Assembly (NCBI RefSeq): GCF_000145275.1 | Contig: NC_014393.1 | Coordinates: forward strand, 5,084,001-5,148,000 | Direction of reading: 5' to 3' | Length of the DNA: 64,000 nt | Source: Clostridium cellulovorans 743B | Lineage (GTDB): Bacteria; Bacillota; Clostridia; Clostridiales; Clostridiaceae | Part shown: piece by piece, positions 8,879 through 17,751 of the stretch | Position numbering within the stretch: the stretch's first letter is position 1 | How the letters are laid out: every line of letters starts with the position of its first letter | Translations under genes and position numbers: made by a program | Notes under the pieces: model-generated | What the model was told of the DNA's origin: nothing | The model's database searches: none | The model's input: the letters and a program-made list of their open reading frames with translations, nothing else

Positions 8879-11800
8879 TTAACTTAGCCAAAGAAAATCA
8901 TCTATATCATACTTATTTATCATCCTCAGTAATGATAGCCCAATACCAGATACTCCAACCATTATCCCTTTACACTTACTATATGCAGACGCTTCACTAT
9001 TCCAGTTATTTTTTATATGTAGTTGAAATAACTTATCATATGTGTTACTACATTCCTTAATCATTTTTTCATCTTTGCTGATCTTTGCTGCATATTGTAT
9101 AATATCTAAGTTTCCTATATCTCCATGACAATACACTATATTATTACCAATACATTTTTTCTTAATATTATTTAAAGCCACTTTGATCTCTTGATCCAAA
9201 TACTCATCCTCGTAACCTAATTCCTTTAGAATAATCTTTTCGAGTAATATTCCTGGTGCACCATGACACCATGCTTTTGAATAATTGACCTCATCATCAG
9301 ACATAACCCAATCCTTTTCTTCCTTACTATAGAAATGATCGCGTTCATATGACAATAACTCACTAAATAACTGATAGACTTCTCTATTTTCATCTATTAA
9401 ATACAACTTGTACAAGTATGGAATACACCCTGCAATTCCATGTCCAAAACCAGAATATCTAATTAGTTTCCCACCGCTTTTGACATTCTCTTGGATCTTG
9501 TAAAATAACATATATAGAAGTGGTTTTACTTTTTCTTTAATTAATTTATCATCAATTTCACTATATACATTCAATAAAACTGCAAGCATTCCACTTGCTC
9601 CAGCCACTAAATCCATTTCTGAAGCGGCTTCAATTCTTTCTTCTAATAAGTCAATAGATTCTATTAACGTACTATAAAAATATTCATCATTGGTATTCAC
9701 CACTAATTTACTAATTATGTAAATATAAGAGCCGATACCATTAAACCCTCCTATAAGAGTAGAATGATTAAATGTCTTATTTTTAATTATGCTTATAATA
9801 AGTTCTGCTGCCTGTATTGCTAAATCAAGATATTTTTTATCCTTTGTAACTTTCCATAAATTTAATAGAAATAATGCTATACCACTATTTCCATTATATA
9901 AATCTAAATCTGAAACACTATAAGTCCAATCATTAACATCTATTTTTGAAACAGCACTTCCAATCCATGTTGCATCACTTTTGCCATGCTGATTTTCACC
10001 GATAATTGCTATGCTATATAAATAATCACCAATTTCTTTTGCAACATTTAGATAACTGTCAGTATTGATGATTTCAACTGCATCTTCAACATAATGAATT
10101 CCAGTTCTAAGCTCTTCTGGATTTTTACTTAAAAATGAAATACTTATAAAATCTATTTGATTATTCAAATCTATTTCAGTAGCTTTACATACTTTGTTTC
10201 TAAATAAAAGTTGGGGACTAATAATTAATCTTGATTCTAATACATTTTCATCTTCATCAAATAATTTTTCTTCGTTAAATAACGCTGAAAAATAAGGTAT
10301 CTCATATCTTTTTAAAGATCTTATTTCTGATTTAATAATATCGATATTATCTGCGTATATACCTATTCTTGCATTTATAAGTTCATTCTCATCTTCGCTA
10401 CTCATAAAATTAGGATGTTTTGCTATTGAATTTATTTGTGCATACATAAATGTGGGCTTCAATATAATCCTTATTTTTGTTTCACTAAATGACGTTTCAA
10501 CAAATTCAATAAATTCTTTCTTGTTGCCTAGAATCCATTTATAAACTAACCTAAATCCCTCCTTAATATCTTCAACATACTCTTTAGGGTTTATAATATT
10601 GCCATTATATTTAGGTGCATTAAGATTTCCTTCAATAATAGAATTTACTAGTTCCGTACGGATACCATCAGATGCATCATTAACAACTTTTAAAGATTTT
10701 ATTGGTGCAACTTGTTTTTCTTTATAAACAATACCTCCTGTTTCATACTTGTCATCTAAATCACCAATATGTAACTTATTAGGTAATATTCCAATCGATT
10801 GTACACTTGATTTTAAATATTCAATTGCATTATTATAAGCACTATTTTCATCAAAAACTTTACTTTTCATCTCTACACTAAATATTGATTCTAAATCTAT
10901 TAACATAGGATTTTCAGCACAAGCTATAATATTTTCATGATGAAAATCTGTTGCATTAAAGAAATACAAAATGCCAATTAAGCCGCCTATCTTTAAATAA
11001 TAATCATGAACATTATCTATACTTCTACATTCTTCATACTTAATATTTTCAAACCAACCACATTCACTTGTTCCATGAATATTCATAACTCTGTATTTCC
11101 TACCAGAAAGTATACCTTTTTCGTTTATTAAATTAAGCACTGATTGGAATTTGTTATCAATTATACTATTTCTAGGCTTATAATAAATTATTGTATTTTC
11201 AAAAATCAGTTTTGCTACACTTTTTCCTCTACAATGAGTATCTCCCAAAGCAAATTCAATATTTATGAGTTTACCTAATTCAATATTTGAATTAACGTCA
11301 CTTTGAATTCTACACATATTTTTACTTGTGTTTACAAGTATTTCTTCAATGTATTTCACAAAATTTTTGGCACACTCATCTAAAGTTTCAACTAGAAAAC
11401 AATACTCACTATATAAACTTTTTCGGTATTGATAGTCATCCAACAATTCATTATTAAAATATTTATATCTCTCTTCAGGACTCTCTCCTTTAAGTAGATT
11501 TTTATTTTTCGCATTATTTATTTCAAAAACCATTGTACGAAAAGCTATACTACACATTAAGTCAGATAGCTGAAGAATCATACTTTCCATAAACAGTTTA
11601 ATATTTTTCACTATCATCGTTTTTTCAATATATTTAGGTAAATTCTCTATATATTCGACCATAATTGGTCCATAAAACCTACTAAATCTCATGTTCTCTA
11701 GCATGTTGTCATCTAAAAACATTTTTAAATTTCTGTTGTACTCTTTTACGGATACTTTTTCTACTCTTTCATTTTGCAACTTTTCTTTAAGACTCTTTCC

Positions 11801-11899
11801 AAATACTTTTTTCAGATATGTATTTAACTCTTCTATACTCTTCATTTCTGGATATAATTTCATCCAGCATTTTTCGTAATAACTTATCATATCTTCCAT
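8879..11899 (-). CDS. lanM: Class II lanthipeptide synthetase of the alpha module (LanM)
   Basis: A 1006-aa LanM for the alpha precursor. Dehydratase motifs GDTHCRGK at 219-226, IYYKPR at about 238-243, DFHHEN at 318-323 and DLESIF at 335. Cyclase zinc ligands Cys878 (WCHG) and Cys924-His925 (YCHG), with the usual LanC-type Gly-rich repeats. All catalytic positions I can identify are intact. ATG 11899 has GGAG about 12 bases upstream. Clearly diverged from the beta-module LanM, as expected for enzymes each serving one half of a two-component lantibiotic. It is also the closest relative in this window of the degenerate LanM at 36663-38804, notably in the last 90 residues. Confidence 0.95.
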   Translation of the reverse strand: MEDMISYYEKCWMKLYPEMKSIEELNTYLKKVFGKSLKEKLQNERVEKVSVKEYNRNLKMFLDDNMLENMRFSRFYGPIMVEYIENLPKYIEKTMIVKNIKLFMESMILQLSDLMCSIAFRTMVFEINNAKNKNLLKGESPEERYKYFNNELLDDYQYRKSLYSEYCFLVETLDECAKNFVKYIEEILVNTSKNMCRIQSDVNSNIELGKLINIEFALGDTHCRGKSVAKLIFENTIIYYKPRNSIIDNKFQSVLNLINEKGILSGRKYRVMNIHGTSECGWFENIKYEECRSIDNVHDYYLKIGGLIGILYFFNATDFHHENIIACAENPMLIDLESIFSVEMKSKVFDENSAYNNAIEYLKSSVQSIGILPNKLHIGDLDDKYETGGIVYKEKQVAPIKSLKVVNDASDGIRTELVNSIIEGNLNAPKYNGNIINPKEYVEDIKEGFRLVYKWILGNKKEFIEFVETSFSETKIRIILKPTFMYAQINSIAKHPNFMSSEDENELINARIGIYADNIDIIKSEIRSLKRYEIPYFSALFNEEKLFDEDENVLESRLIISPQLLFRNKVCKATEIDLNNQIDFISISFLSKNPEELRTGIHYVEDAVEIINTDSYLNVAKEIGDYLYSIAIIGENQHGKSDATWIGSAVSKIDVNDWTYSVSDLDLYNGNSGIALFLLNLWKVTKDKKYLDLAIQAAELIISIIKNKTFNHSTLIGGFNGIGSYIYIISKLVVNTNDEYFYSTLIESIDLLEERIEAASEMDLVAGASGMLAVLLNVYSEIDDKLIKEKVKPLLYMLFYKIQENVKSGGKLIRYSGFGHGIAGCIPYLYKLYLIDENREVYQLFSELLSYERDHFYSKEEKDWVMSDDEVNYSKAWCHGAPGILLEKIILKELGYEDEYLDQEIKVALNNIKKKCIGNNIVYCHGDIGNLDIIQYAAKISKDEKMIKECSNTYDKLFQLHIKNNWNSEASAYSKCKGIMVGVSGIGLSLLRMINKYDIDDFLWLS

Positions 11900-11945
11900 T
11901 TCAAATTATTGCTCCAATTTAAATTTTTTGAAACTATTTTTGTAT

Positions 11946-11974
11946 GAAGGTATCTAATAAAATTAGATACCTTC
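11946..11974 (-). terminator. Hairpin between alpha precursor and lanM
   Basis: Perfect 12-bp stem (GAAGGTATCTAA / TTAGATACCTTC) with a 5-base loop, 20 bases after the alpha precursor stop. No clear U-run follows on the minus strand, so read-through into lanM is expected. Probable partial terminator. Confidence 0.6.
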
Positions 11975-11993
11975 TTATGTAGGTAAATATTAA

Positions 11994-12191
11994 TTATCTA
12001 CAGTTACTCATACATTCATTTGTAACTGTACAACCATATCCCTTGTTTCCAAGAACATAGCTACCAACACAACCTAAAAGAGATTGTGCAATTGTGCAAA
12101 CTATAGTAGTTGCAATACTACCACCGTTTAATTCTGCTTGTAATGAAGCATTTTCATTAACTTCATTAAATAATTCTTCATAATTCTTCAT
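11994..12191 (-). CDS. lanA: Two-component lantibiotic alpha precursor
   Basis: A 65-aa precursor starting at ATG 12191 (GGGGTGAAG just upstream). Leader residues 1-24 (MKNYEELFNEV...AELNGG) end in a double glycine; the core is residues 25-65. Its C-terminal half, GNKGYGCTVTNECMSNCR, matches the alpha peptides of lacticin 3147 and haloduracin and the lipid II-binding CTxTxEC ring of mersacidin. Five Cys lie in the core. The N-terminal core segment (SIATTIVCTIAQSLLGC) is longer and more hydrophobic than in lacticin 3147 A1. An in-frame upstream ATG/GTG extension is possible but has no leader-like sequence. Confidence 0.93.
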   Translation of the reverse strand: MKNYEELFNEVNENASLQAELNGGSIATTIVCTIAQSLLGCVGSYVLGNKGYGCTVTNECMSNCR

Positions 12192-12652
12192 AATCTTCAC
12201 CCCTTTTTTTATATTAAAGTGTTTTTTTACCACTTCTTCTATATATTATTATATTTTTCCTCAAATTTCAATTTGCGTTTTTATTCCTTTTTTGCATTTA
12301 TATGTAGTTTTTTCTTATTTGTCCCTATTTTTCTTTATTTTCCTTATATTCTCATAAAACTATTTATACTTAAGTTTATTTTATGCAATATGTAAAATAA
12401 TCCCATGAGAAAGTTCTCTCTATGCTATATGACCTTAATATAAAAACATTATTGAAACTTATAATGCTTTCACTGCTGCTAATCTTTATGATTATCCTAT
12501 AAAAGTTTAGATAAATTTTAACCTTGGAGATATATACACATTTCTTATTTGAAAATAAAAAAAGTACAAAAATCAAATACAGATTTTCATACCTTAAAAC
12601 AATATTTATAAGAAAACTATTCATTGAAGACTTTGCTGTTTGACAATGCTAG
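12192..12652. other. Intergenic region upstream of the lantibiotic operon
   Basis: 461 bases with no supported gene. It must hold the promoter of the lantibiotic operon; a TATAAT-like box lies at about 12245-12255 on the minus strand but no good -35 could be matched. No clear terminator for the PHP gene that ends at 12653 was seen. Confidence 0.4.
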
Positions 12653-13513
12653 CTAAGAACTTAACTTTGCTATTATCTTTTCATATAATTTATAGGACGT
12701 TGATATATTATTATTAAGTCCCCTACCAAGCTTTATTTCAGGTCTGTTACTGCCGTGATAATCAGCTCCACCAGAGCACATTAGATTATATTTTTCAATT
12801 AAATAATCTAGATACTTATGGTCTTCCTCATTGAATGTAGGGTAATATCTTTCTACACCATCTAAGCCTAATGAAACTAAATAGCTTATCTCTTTTTCCA
12901 TTTCCTGAGCATTAAGCCCAGCAAAGCCCATAGTTTTATTGTAGTGAGCTAAGAATGATAACCCCCTAGCTTCTTTAATAATTTTAATTGCATCCTCTAC
13001 CTTAATTAATTCCTTATCCCCATAAGGAACTGGATCTAAATATTTATCCCATATTCCTTGAGCAGTAGTATACATTTTGTTTCTAGTAAAATATCTAAAG
13101 ATATCATATCTATCTAAATATTCACCTAATGCCTTGTCCTTTAATTCTTCTATCGGAATATCTACGCCTTGTTTTTTTATTTCTGATAATAGATGCTTTA
13201 CCCCTTCTTGTCTTGCCTCTTTCATTACCCTATATGCATTTGAAAAAACTCCATTTGTTGGATCAATTCCAATTCCTAAAATATGAATTATTCTACCATC
13301 TCTATATAAAGCACTAATTTCTATACCCTTTAAAAAATCTATATTCTTCTCTTTTGCATACTTCGCAGCTTCTTCTAATCCACCGATATTATCATGATCG
13401 GTGAGAGCTATTGCTTTGACTTTTTCTTTTACAGCCACATCTATTAATTCTTTTGGAGTGCACGATCCATCGGTAATATTACTATGAGTATGTAAATCTA
13501 CTATATAATCCAT
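12653..13513 (-). CDS. PHP-domain phosphoesterase
   Basis: A 286-aa PHP-family metal-dependent phosphoesterase, of the kind that hydrolyses nucleoside 3',5'-bisphosphates or trims RNA 5' ends (RNase AM/YciV-like). Motifs: DLHTHSNITDG near the N-terminus, ALTDHDN at about residue 39, GIEIS, a SFLAHYNK segment and a C-terminal GGADYHG metal site. Start is ATG 13513 with GAGGTGA upstream; the preceding in-frame TTG is less likely. Single gene, probably constitutive. The exact substrate cannot be told from sequence. Confidence 0.85.
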   Translation of the reverse strand: MDYIVDLHTHSNITDGSCTPKELIDVAVKEKVKAIALTDHDNIGGLEEAAKYAKEKNIDFLKGIEISALYRDGRIIHILGIGIDPTNGVFSNAYRVMKEARQEGVKHLLSEIKKQGVDIPIEELKDKALGEYLDRYDIFRYFTRNKMYTTAQGIWDKYLDPVPYGDKELIKVEDAIKIIKEARGLSFLAHYNKTMGFAGLNAQEMEKEISYLVSLGLDGVERYYPTFNEEDHKYLDYLIEKYNLMCSGGADYHGSNRPEIKLGRGLNNNISTSYKLYEKIIAKLSS

Positions 13514-13729
13514 CAAATCACCTCTAATTTATTTTAATTTAGTTTATATATAGTTTCTGACATTGTCAATTTTATTTTTGATCTTACATAACTAAGCTTC
13601 ATTTTTATATTTAAGCTTGAACTACTTTTCTGTTTATGTAGAATACCTAAATAAAACCATCCTGCCAAGACAATCTTATTGTGATACATTATAAAACTTT
13701 GAAATAATCCTAATAAAAGGAATTATCTG

Positions 13730-13758
13730 TTGACAATTATTATTAAATATATTATTAT
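13730..13758 (+). promoter_or_regulatory. Candidate promoter of the CooS-like gene
   Basis: TTGACA at 13730-13735 and TATTAT at 13753-13758 with a 17-base spacer. A transcript from here would carry a leader of about 330 bases before the coding start at 14097. No known riboswitch was recognised in the leader. Confidence 0.5.
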
Positions 13759-14096
13759 AATCTATATCAAATAGGTGCAGTTTTCTTATAAAAATTAACT
13801 TCATATAGCTATTGCAAAAATAATTATATTCATTTTATCTATAGTTATACGAACTTTTTATAAAAACATATTTAGAATATCAATTGTCTATTTCCGTAAA
13901 TATTTTATTTATGGACTAATAATTGCGCCTTTATTGTATACCAAAAGAGTGTAGATATGTATCTTAGTATTGTCTGTCCGTAAACATAGTCTAGGTGCAA
14001 CATTTAACTTCAATAAATAACAAAAATGTGGACTTTCATTCTTAAGATATGTACATGATAAATTTTTTATTATTTCAGTATAAGGAGAAGATGAAA

Positions 14097-15971
14097 ATGT
14101 CAATGTGTACATCAGCCGATTGCAAATTATGCGAATTCTTATCATCAAAGAAAGAAGTAGAAACATCCTTTAACAGAGTAGAAACTCAACAAGCAAAATG
14201 TAAGTTTGGTAAGGATGGAGTCTGTTGTAAGCTCTGTTCTAATGGTCCTTGTAGAATAACACCTAAATCTCCAAGAGGAGTCTGCGGTGCAGATGCTGAC
14301 ACTATAGTCGCAAGGAACTTTTTAAGAGCTATTGCAGCAGGTTCTGCTTGCTATCTTCATGTAGTTGAAAATACTGCTACAAACTTGAAAAATATTGGAG
14401 AAGGCAAAGGCAATGTCCAAATAAAAAGTGTTGAAACCCTAAACAACCTTGCAAAAGTTTTTGAGATCAATGAAGAGGATACAAATAAAAGAATAATTAA
14501 GGTAGCCGATGCAGTATTAAAAGATTTGTACAAACCAAAGTATGAAAAAATGGAGCTAGTAGAAAAACTTTCTTATAAGCCACGATATGAAAAATGGCAA
14601 GAATTGAACATATTGCCTGGTGGTGCAAAATCAGAAGTTTTTGATGCAATAGTAAAAACTTCTACAAACTTAAATAGTGACCCTGTAGATATGCTATTAA
14701 ATTCTTTAAAACTGGGAGTATCAACTGGCGTATATGGTTTAATGCTTACTAACCTATTAAATGATGTTATTCTTGGAGCTCCGAAAATCAGACAAGCAAA
14801 AGTTGGTTTTAGAGTAATAGATGAAGATTACATAAACATAATGGTAACAGGTCATCAACATTCTGATATTGCACATCTTCAAGATAAGTTAATCACCCAA
14901 GATGTTAAAAAGAAAGCTATAGATGCTGGTTCTAAAGGCTTTAGATTAGTTGGCTGTACTTGTGTTGGACAAGACTTGCAATTAAGAGGTGAACATTATG
15001 AGGAAGTCTTCTCAGGTCATGCTGGAAATAACTACACAAGTGAAGCAGTTTTAGCAACAGGTGGTATAGATTTAGTTGTATCTGAGTTCAATTGTACAAT
15101 TCCAGGTCTTGAAGCTGTGGCAGATAAATTTAATGTAAAGATGCTTTGCATAGATGATGTTGCTAAAAAGAAAAATGCTGATTTTATAGATTTCAATATG
15201 GATAAGGCAGAGGAAATAAGTGATTTAATCATCAGTACAGCACTTGAAAGTTACATAAATAGAAGAGGTAAAGTTGAAATAGATATCCCTAAGGATCATG
15301 GTCATGATGATGTTGTGACAGGGGTTAGTGAAGGTTCTTTAAAGGATTTTCTTGGTGGAAGCTGGAAGCCTCTTATAGATTTAATTGCACAAGGCAAAAT
15401 TAAAGGAATTGCTGGGGTAGTAGGATGTTCTAATCTAACAGCCAAAGGTCATGATGTATTCACTGTAGAACTTACTAAAGAACTTATAAAAAGAGATATC
15501 CTGGTTCTTTCAGCAGGATGCTCTTCTGGTGGACTTGAAAATGTTGGTCTTATGTCTCCTGGTGCAGCAGAACTTGCAGGAGATAATCTAAAAGAAGTCT
15601 GTAAGACCTTAGGTATCCCACCAGTATTAAACTTTGGTCCTTGCCTTGCTATCGGAAGATTAGAAATGGTAGCAACAGAACTTGCAGAAGCTTTAGGTGT
15701 AGATATCCCTCAACTTCCACTAGTTCTATCAGCCCCTCAATGGCTAGAAGAACAAGCTTTAGCTGATGCTGCTTTTGGTTTAGCCTTAGGCTTACCATTA
15801 CACGTAGCTATTTCACCGTTTATCGATGGAAGTGAAGTTGTCACTAAGGTTTTGGAAGAAGACCTTGTTAATATAACTGGCGGCAGGTTAATTGTTGAAG
15901 ATGATGTAATTATAGCTGCTAACGAATTAGAAGATATTATTGAATCTAGAAGAGTCACACTAAATATTTAG
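14097..15971 (+). CDS. cooS: CooS-family protein with altered active site
   Basis: A 624-aa member of the anaerobic carbon monoxide dehydrogenase catalytic-subunit family. The N-terminal cysteines for the B and D [4Fe-4S] clusters are present (CKLC, CKFGKDGVCCKLCSNGPC). Several C-cluster cysteines are kept (FNCTIPG, VVGCSN, SAGCSSGG, FGPCLAIGR). However, the usual AHSDH proton-relay segment reads ACYLH, the HGH(N/E)P segment reads TGHQHS, and the SEKA lysine that helps bind CO2 reads EEQA. It may therefore not oxidise CO and could resemble CODH-V-type or hybrid-cluster-like proteins. Start ATG 14097 has AGGAG 9 bases upstream; ATG 14091 is in frame but only 3 bases from it. No cooC, cooF or acs genes are nearby. 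Confidence 0.85.
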   Translation: MSMCTSADCKLCEFLSSKKEVETSFNRVETQQAKCKFGKDGVCCKLCSNGPCRITPKSPRGVCGADADTIVARNFLRAIAAGSACYLHVVENTATNLKNIGEGKGNVQIKSVETLNNLAKVFEINEEDTNKRIIKVADAVLKDLYKPKYEKMELVEKLSYKPRYEKWQELNILPGGAKSEVFDAIVKTSTNLNSDPVDMLLNSLKLGVSTGVYGLMLTNLLNDVILGAPKIRQAKVGFRVIDEDYINIMVTGHQHSDIAHLQDKLITQDVKKKAIDAGSKGFRLVGCTCVGQDLQLRGEHYEEVFSGHAGNNYTSEAVLATGGIDLVVSEFNCTIPGLEAVADKFNVKMLCIDDVAKKKNADFIDFNMDKAEEISDLIISTALESYINRRGKVEIDIPKDHGHDDVVTGVSEGSLKDFLGGSWKPLIDLIAQGKIKGIAGVVGCSNLTAKGHDVFTVELTKELIKRDILVLSAGCSSGGLENVGLMSPGAAELAGDNLKEVCKTLGIPPVLNFGPCLAIGRLEMVATELAEALGVDIPQLPLVLSAPQWLEEQALADAAFGLALGLPLHVAISPFIDGSEVVTKVLEEDLVNITGGRLIVEDDVIIAANELEDIIESRRVTLNI

Positions 15972-16028
15972 CTACTACTTCTAACCCTTATTGGTAAGAA
16001 TCGGTAACCTACGTCTTATCTTTTAGAA

Positions 16029-16071
16029 ACTCCTTGGGTATAAAAATCATTATTTTTATACCCAAGGAGTT
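16029..16071. terminator. Bidirectional terminator after cooS
   Basis: Long inverted repeat, AACTCCTTGGGTATAAAAAT and its complement around a short loop, between the convergent cooS and DUF2812 genes. The AT-rich inner stem supplies U-rich ends in both directions. Confidence 0.7.
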
Positions 16072-16164
16072 ATATATATCCCAACAAAGGTTCTTCATAG
16101 AATACATTGATTTTTCAATATTTCTCTAGAGTTCTGATATAGTTTCAATATCGTAACTTATATA

Positions 16165-17319
16165 TTAAAAATCTTTGCTTTGAAAATCTATATATTTATG
16201 GCTAATATCAATATTACTTTTATCGAAAATTTTTATATCCTCAATATCTCTATTTGCTTTAATTAGAATAATAAAATTCTCGCCTTTTCTTACAATCTTA
16301 TTAGTTGCAATTTTATCTTCTGTTCCATCCTTGTACTTGATAACTGTATTATCTATTTCTTGGTTCTCATCATTGCCGTATATAGTTATATAATCATGCT
16401 GTCCCAATTTAAGGAAGTTACTTAATGCATTATGATTAGGGCGAACGCCACTACTAAAATTAGTTATAACCTTGTACCTATTAAAAACTAACTTTTCTAA
16501 TGCTATTATACCTATTCTATTATTATTTCCATATAAAGAAACCTTGAAGTCACCTATATCTTCTGAAATAACATAATTTATTGTCCTCATAGGATATAAT
16601 GACATTTCATCCCCCTGTAAGACCTTATTCTTTATAGCTTTTTCAGAAGATCCTACTGTAGATAGAACTGTAACTGCTACCGCTAATGCTGCACTCAATA
16701 TAATAGGAGCTATAAACAAAGAAATTGCTGAAGAAAACTTTTTTAAAATCCCTTTGCTACAATAATCTATTGCTTGATCCTCCTTAACTTTTCTTTTTAA
16801 TGCAATATATGAATTTACAAACCTAATGAGTATAATTGATAATATTGAAATAAATAGTACTATAATCATAGGCTCTAATCCTGCTCCAATGTTTGTTTTT
16901 CCCTGCAAGAATAGTATTGTATATAATGCTACAAATTCAATTCCATAAATCAACAAGAAAAAAGCTAACCATTTATGTAACCACTTAAATTGTTGTGAAG
17001 GATCATTATAAATTACTAACTTATCAAAAGAAGTAATTTGACCTGAATACTTGAAATATCTAAATTCTCTTACCTTATGAATAAAACGCCATCCACTCTC
17101 AGCAAATAAATCATAATATTCTTCAACATCTTCAACTTTATTATTAAAATCAATTTTATATATAGCATCTGTACTCTGTCCTTTTATAAAAGTATAAATT
17201 CCAAGTATATTTACTTTTTGAAAAATCCATCCTTTTTGAGCCATATTTCTAAGCCAGTTTTCTTCTTTTTCTAAATCGAATATATAAAACCATTTAAAAA
17301 CCTTTTTAGTCCTTCCCAA
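16165..17319 (-). CDS. DUF2812 domain membrane protein
   Basis: A 384-aa DUF2812 protein. The N-terminal domain contains KVFKWFYIFDLEKEENWL and MAQKGWIFQ; four or so membrane helices follow between about residues 115 and 225; and a C-terminal extracellular-looking domain (about 225-384) is absent from the shorter paralogue at 49-597. The start is taken as TTG 17319, which has GGGGGGAG six bases upstream and overlaps the end of padR by 14 bases; the ATG at 17355 lies deeper inside padR and has no such site. Function unknown; co-expression with padR is near certain. Confidence 0.78.
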   Translation of the reverse strand: MGRTKKVFKWFYIFDLEKEENWLRNMAQKGWIFQKVNILGIYTFIKGQSTDAIYKIDFNNKVEDVEEYYDLFAESGWRFIHKVREFRYFKYSGQITSFDKLVIYNDPSQQFKWLHKWLAFFLLIYGIEFVALYTILFLQGKTNIGAGLEPMIIVLFISILSIILIRFVNSYIALKRKVKEDQAIDYCSKGILKKFSSAISLFIAPIILSAALAVAVTVLSTVGSSEKAIKNKVLQGDEMSLYPMRTINYVISEDIGDFKVSLYGNNNRIGIIALEKLVFNRYKVITNFSSGVRPNHNALSNFLKLGQHDYITIYGNDENQEIDNTVIKYKDGTEDKIATNKIVRKGENFIILIKANRDIEDIKIFDKSNIDISHKYIDFQSKDF

Positions 17320-17650
17320 AATTAACTCCCCCCAATAACTTTTTAGATTCAACAAGTAAAGTTTCTAATCTATTTAACTCCAACTGCACCACAGTTCTTC
17401 CTAAAGCAGTTAATTCATATGTTTTTTTTCTGTCTACCTCCAATGAAGTATCAACAACCTCTATCAACTTATCTTTTGTTAGTTTTGATAATGCTCCATA
17501 TAAAGTCCCTGGTGCTAAGATTATTCTAGAGTTTGTTATTCTTTCCACGTTTTGCATTATCCCATAACCATGAAGTGGCTGCCATAATGATGTAAGAATT
17601 AAATAAGTGGTTTCAGTTAACGGAAGAAATTCATTAGCTGTTTTTTTCAT
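17306..17650 (-). CDS. PadR family transcriptional regulator
   Basis: A 114-aa PadR-type winged-helix repressor with HGYGIMQNVERIT, GTLYGALSKL and DRKKTYELTALGR motifs. Start is ATG 17650 behind GGAGGTG; an in-frame start at 17680 lacks a site. It overlaps the DUF2812 gene downstream. A 25-base perfect inverted repeat at 17693-17717 lies just upstream and is the likely operator, giving autoregulation. Paralogue of the PadR at 624-941. Confidence 0.9.
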   Translation of the reverse strand: MKKTANEFLPLTETTYLILTSLWQPLHGYGIMQNVERITNSRIILAPGTLYGALSKLTKDKLIEVVDTSLEVDRKKTYELTALGRTVVQLELNRLETLLVESKKLLGGVNFGKD

Positions 17651-17692
17651 CAATACACCTCCAAGCCAATATTTTATCACTATATCGAACTT

Positions 17693-17717
17693 CTATATAT
17701 CGCACTACGATATATAG
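17693..17717. promoter_or_regulatory. Candidate PadR operator
   Basis: Perfect inverted repeat CTATATATCG-cacta-CGATATATAG, 10-bp arms and 5-base spacer, 43 bases upstream of the padR start. A further half-site TATATCG lies at 17681-17687. Same core geometry as the site at 961-979. Confidence 0.6.
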
Positions 17718-17751
17718 TATATCAATATGCTAAACTTATTTCTTTTATATG

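Noticed and set aside
12376..12624. 82-aa minus-strand ORF upstream of the lantibiotic operon
   Set aside because: No ribosome binding site, low-complexity composition and no recognisable motif; it lies where the operon promoter is expected.
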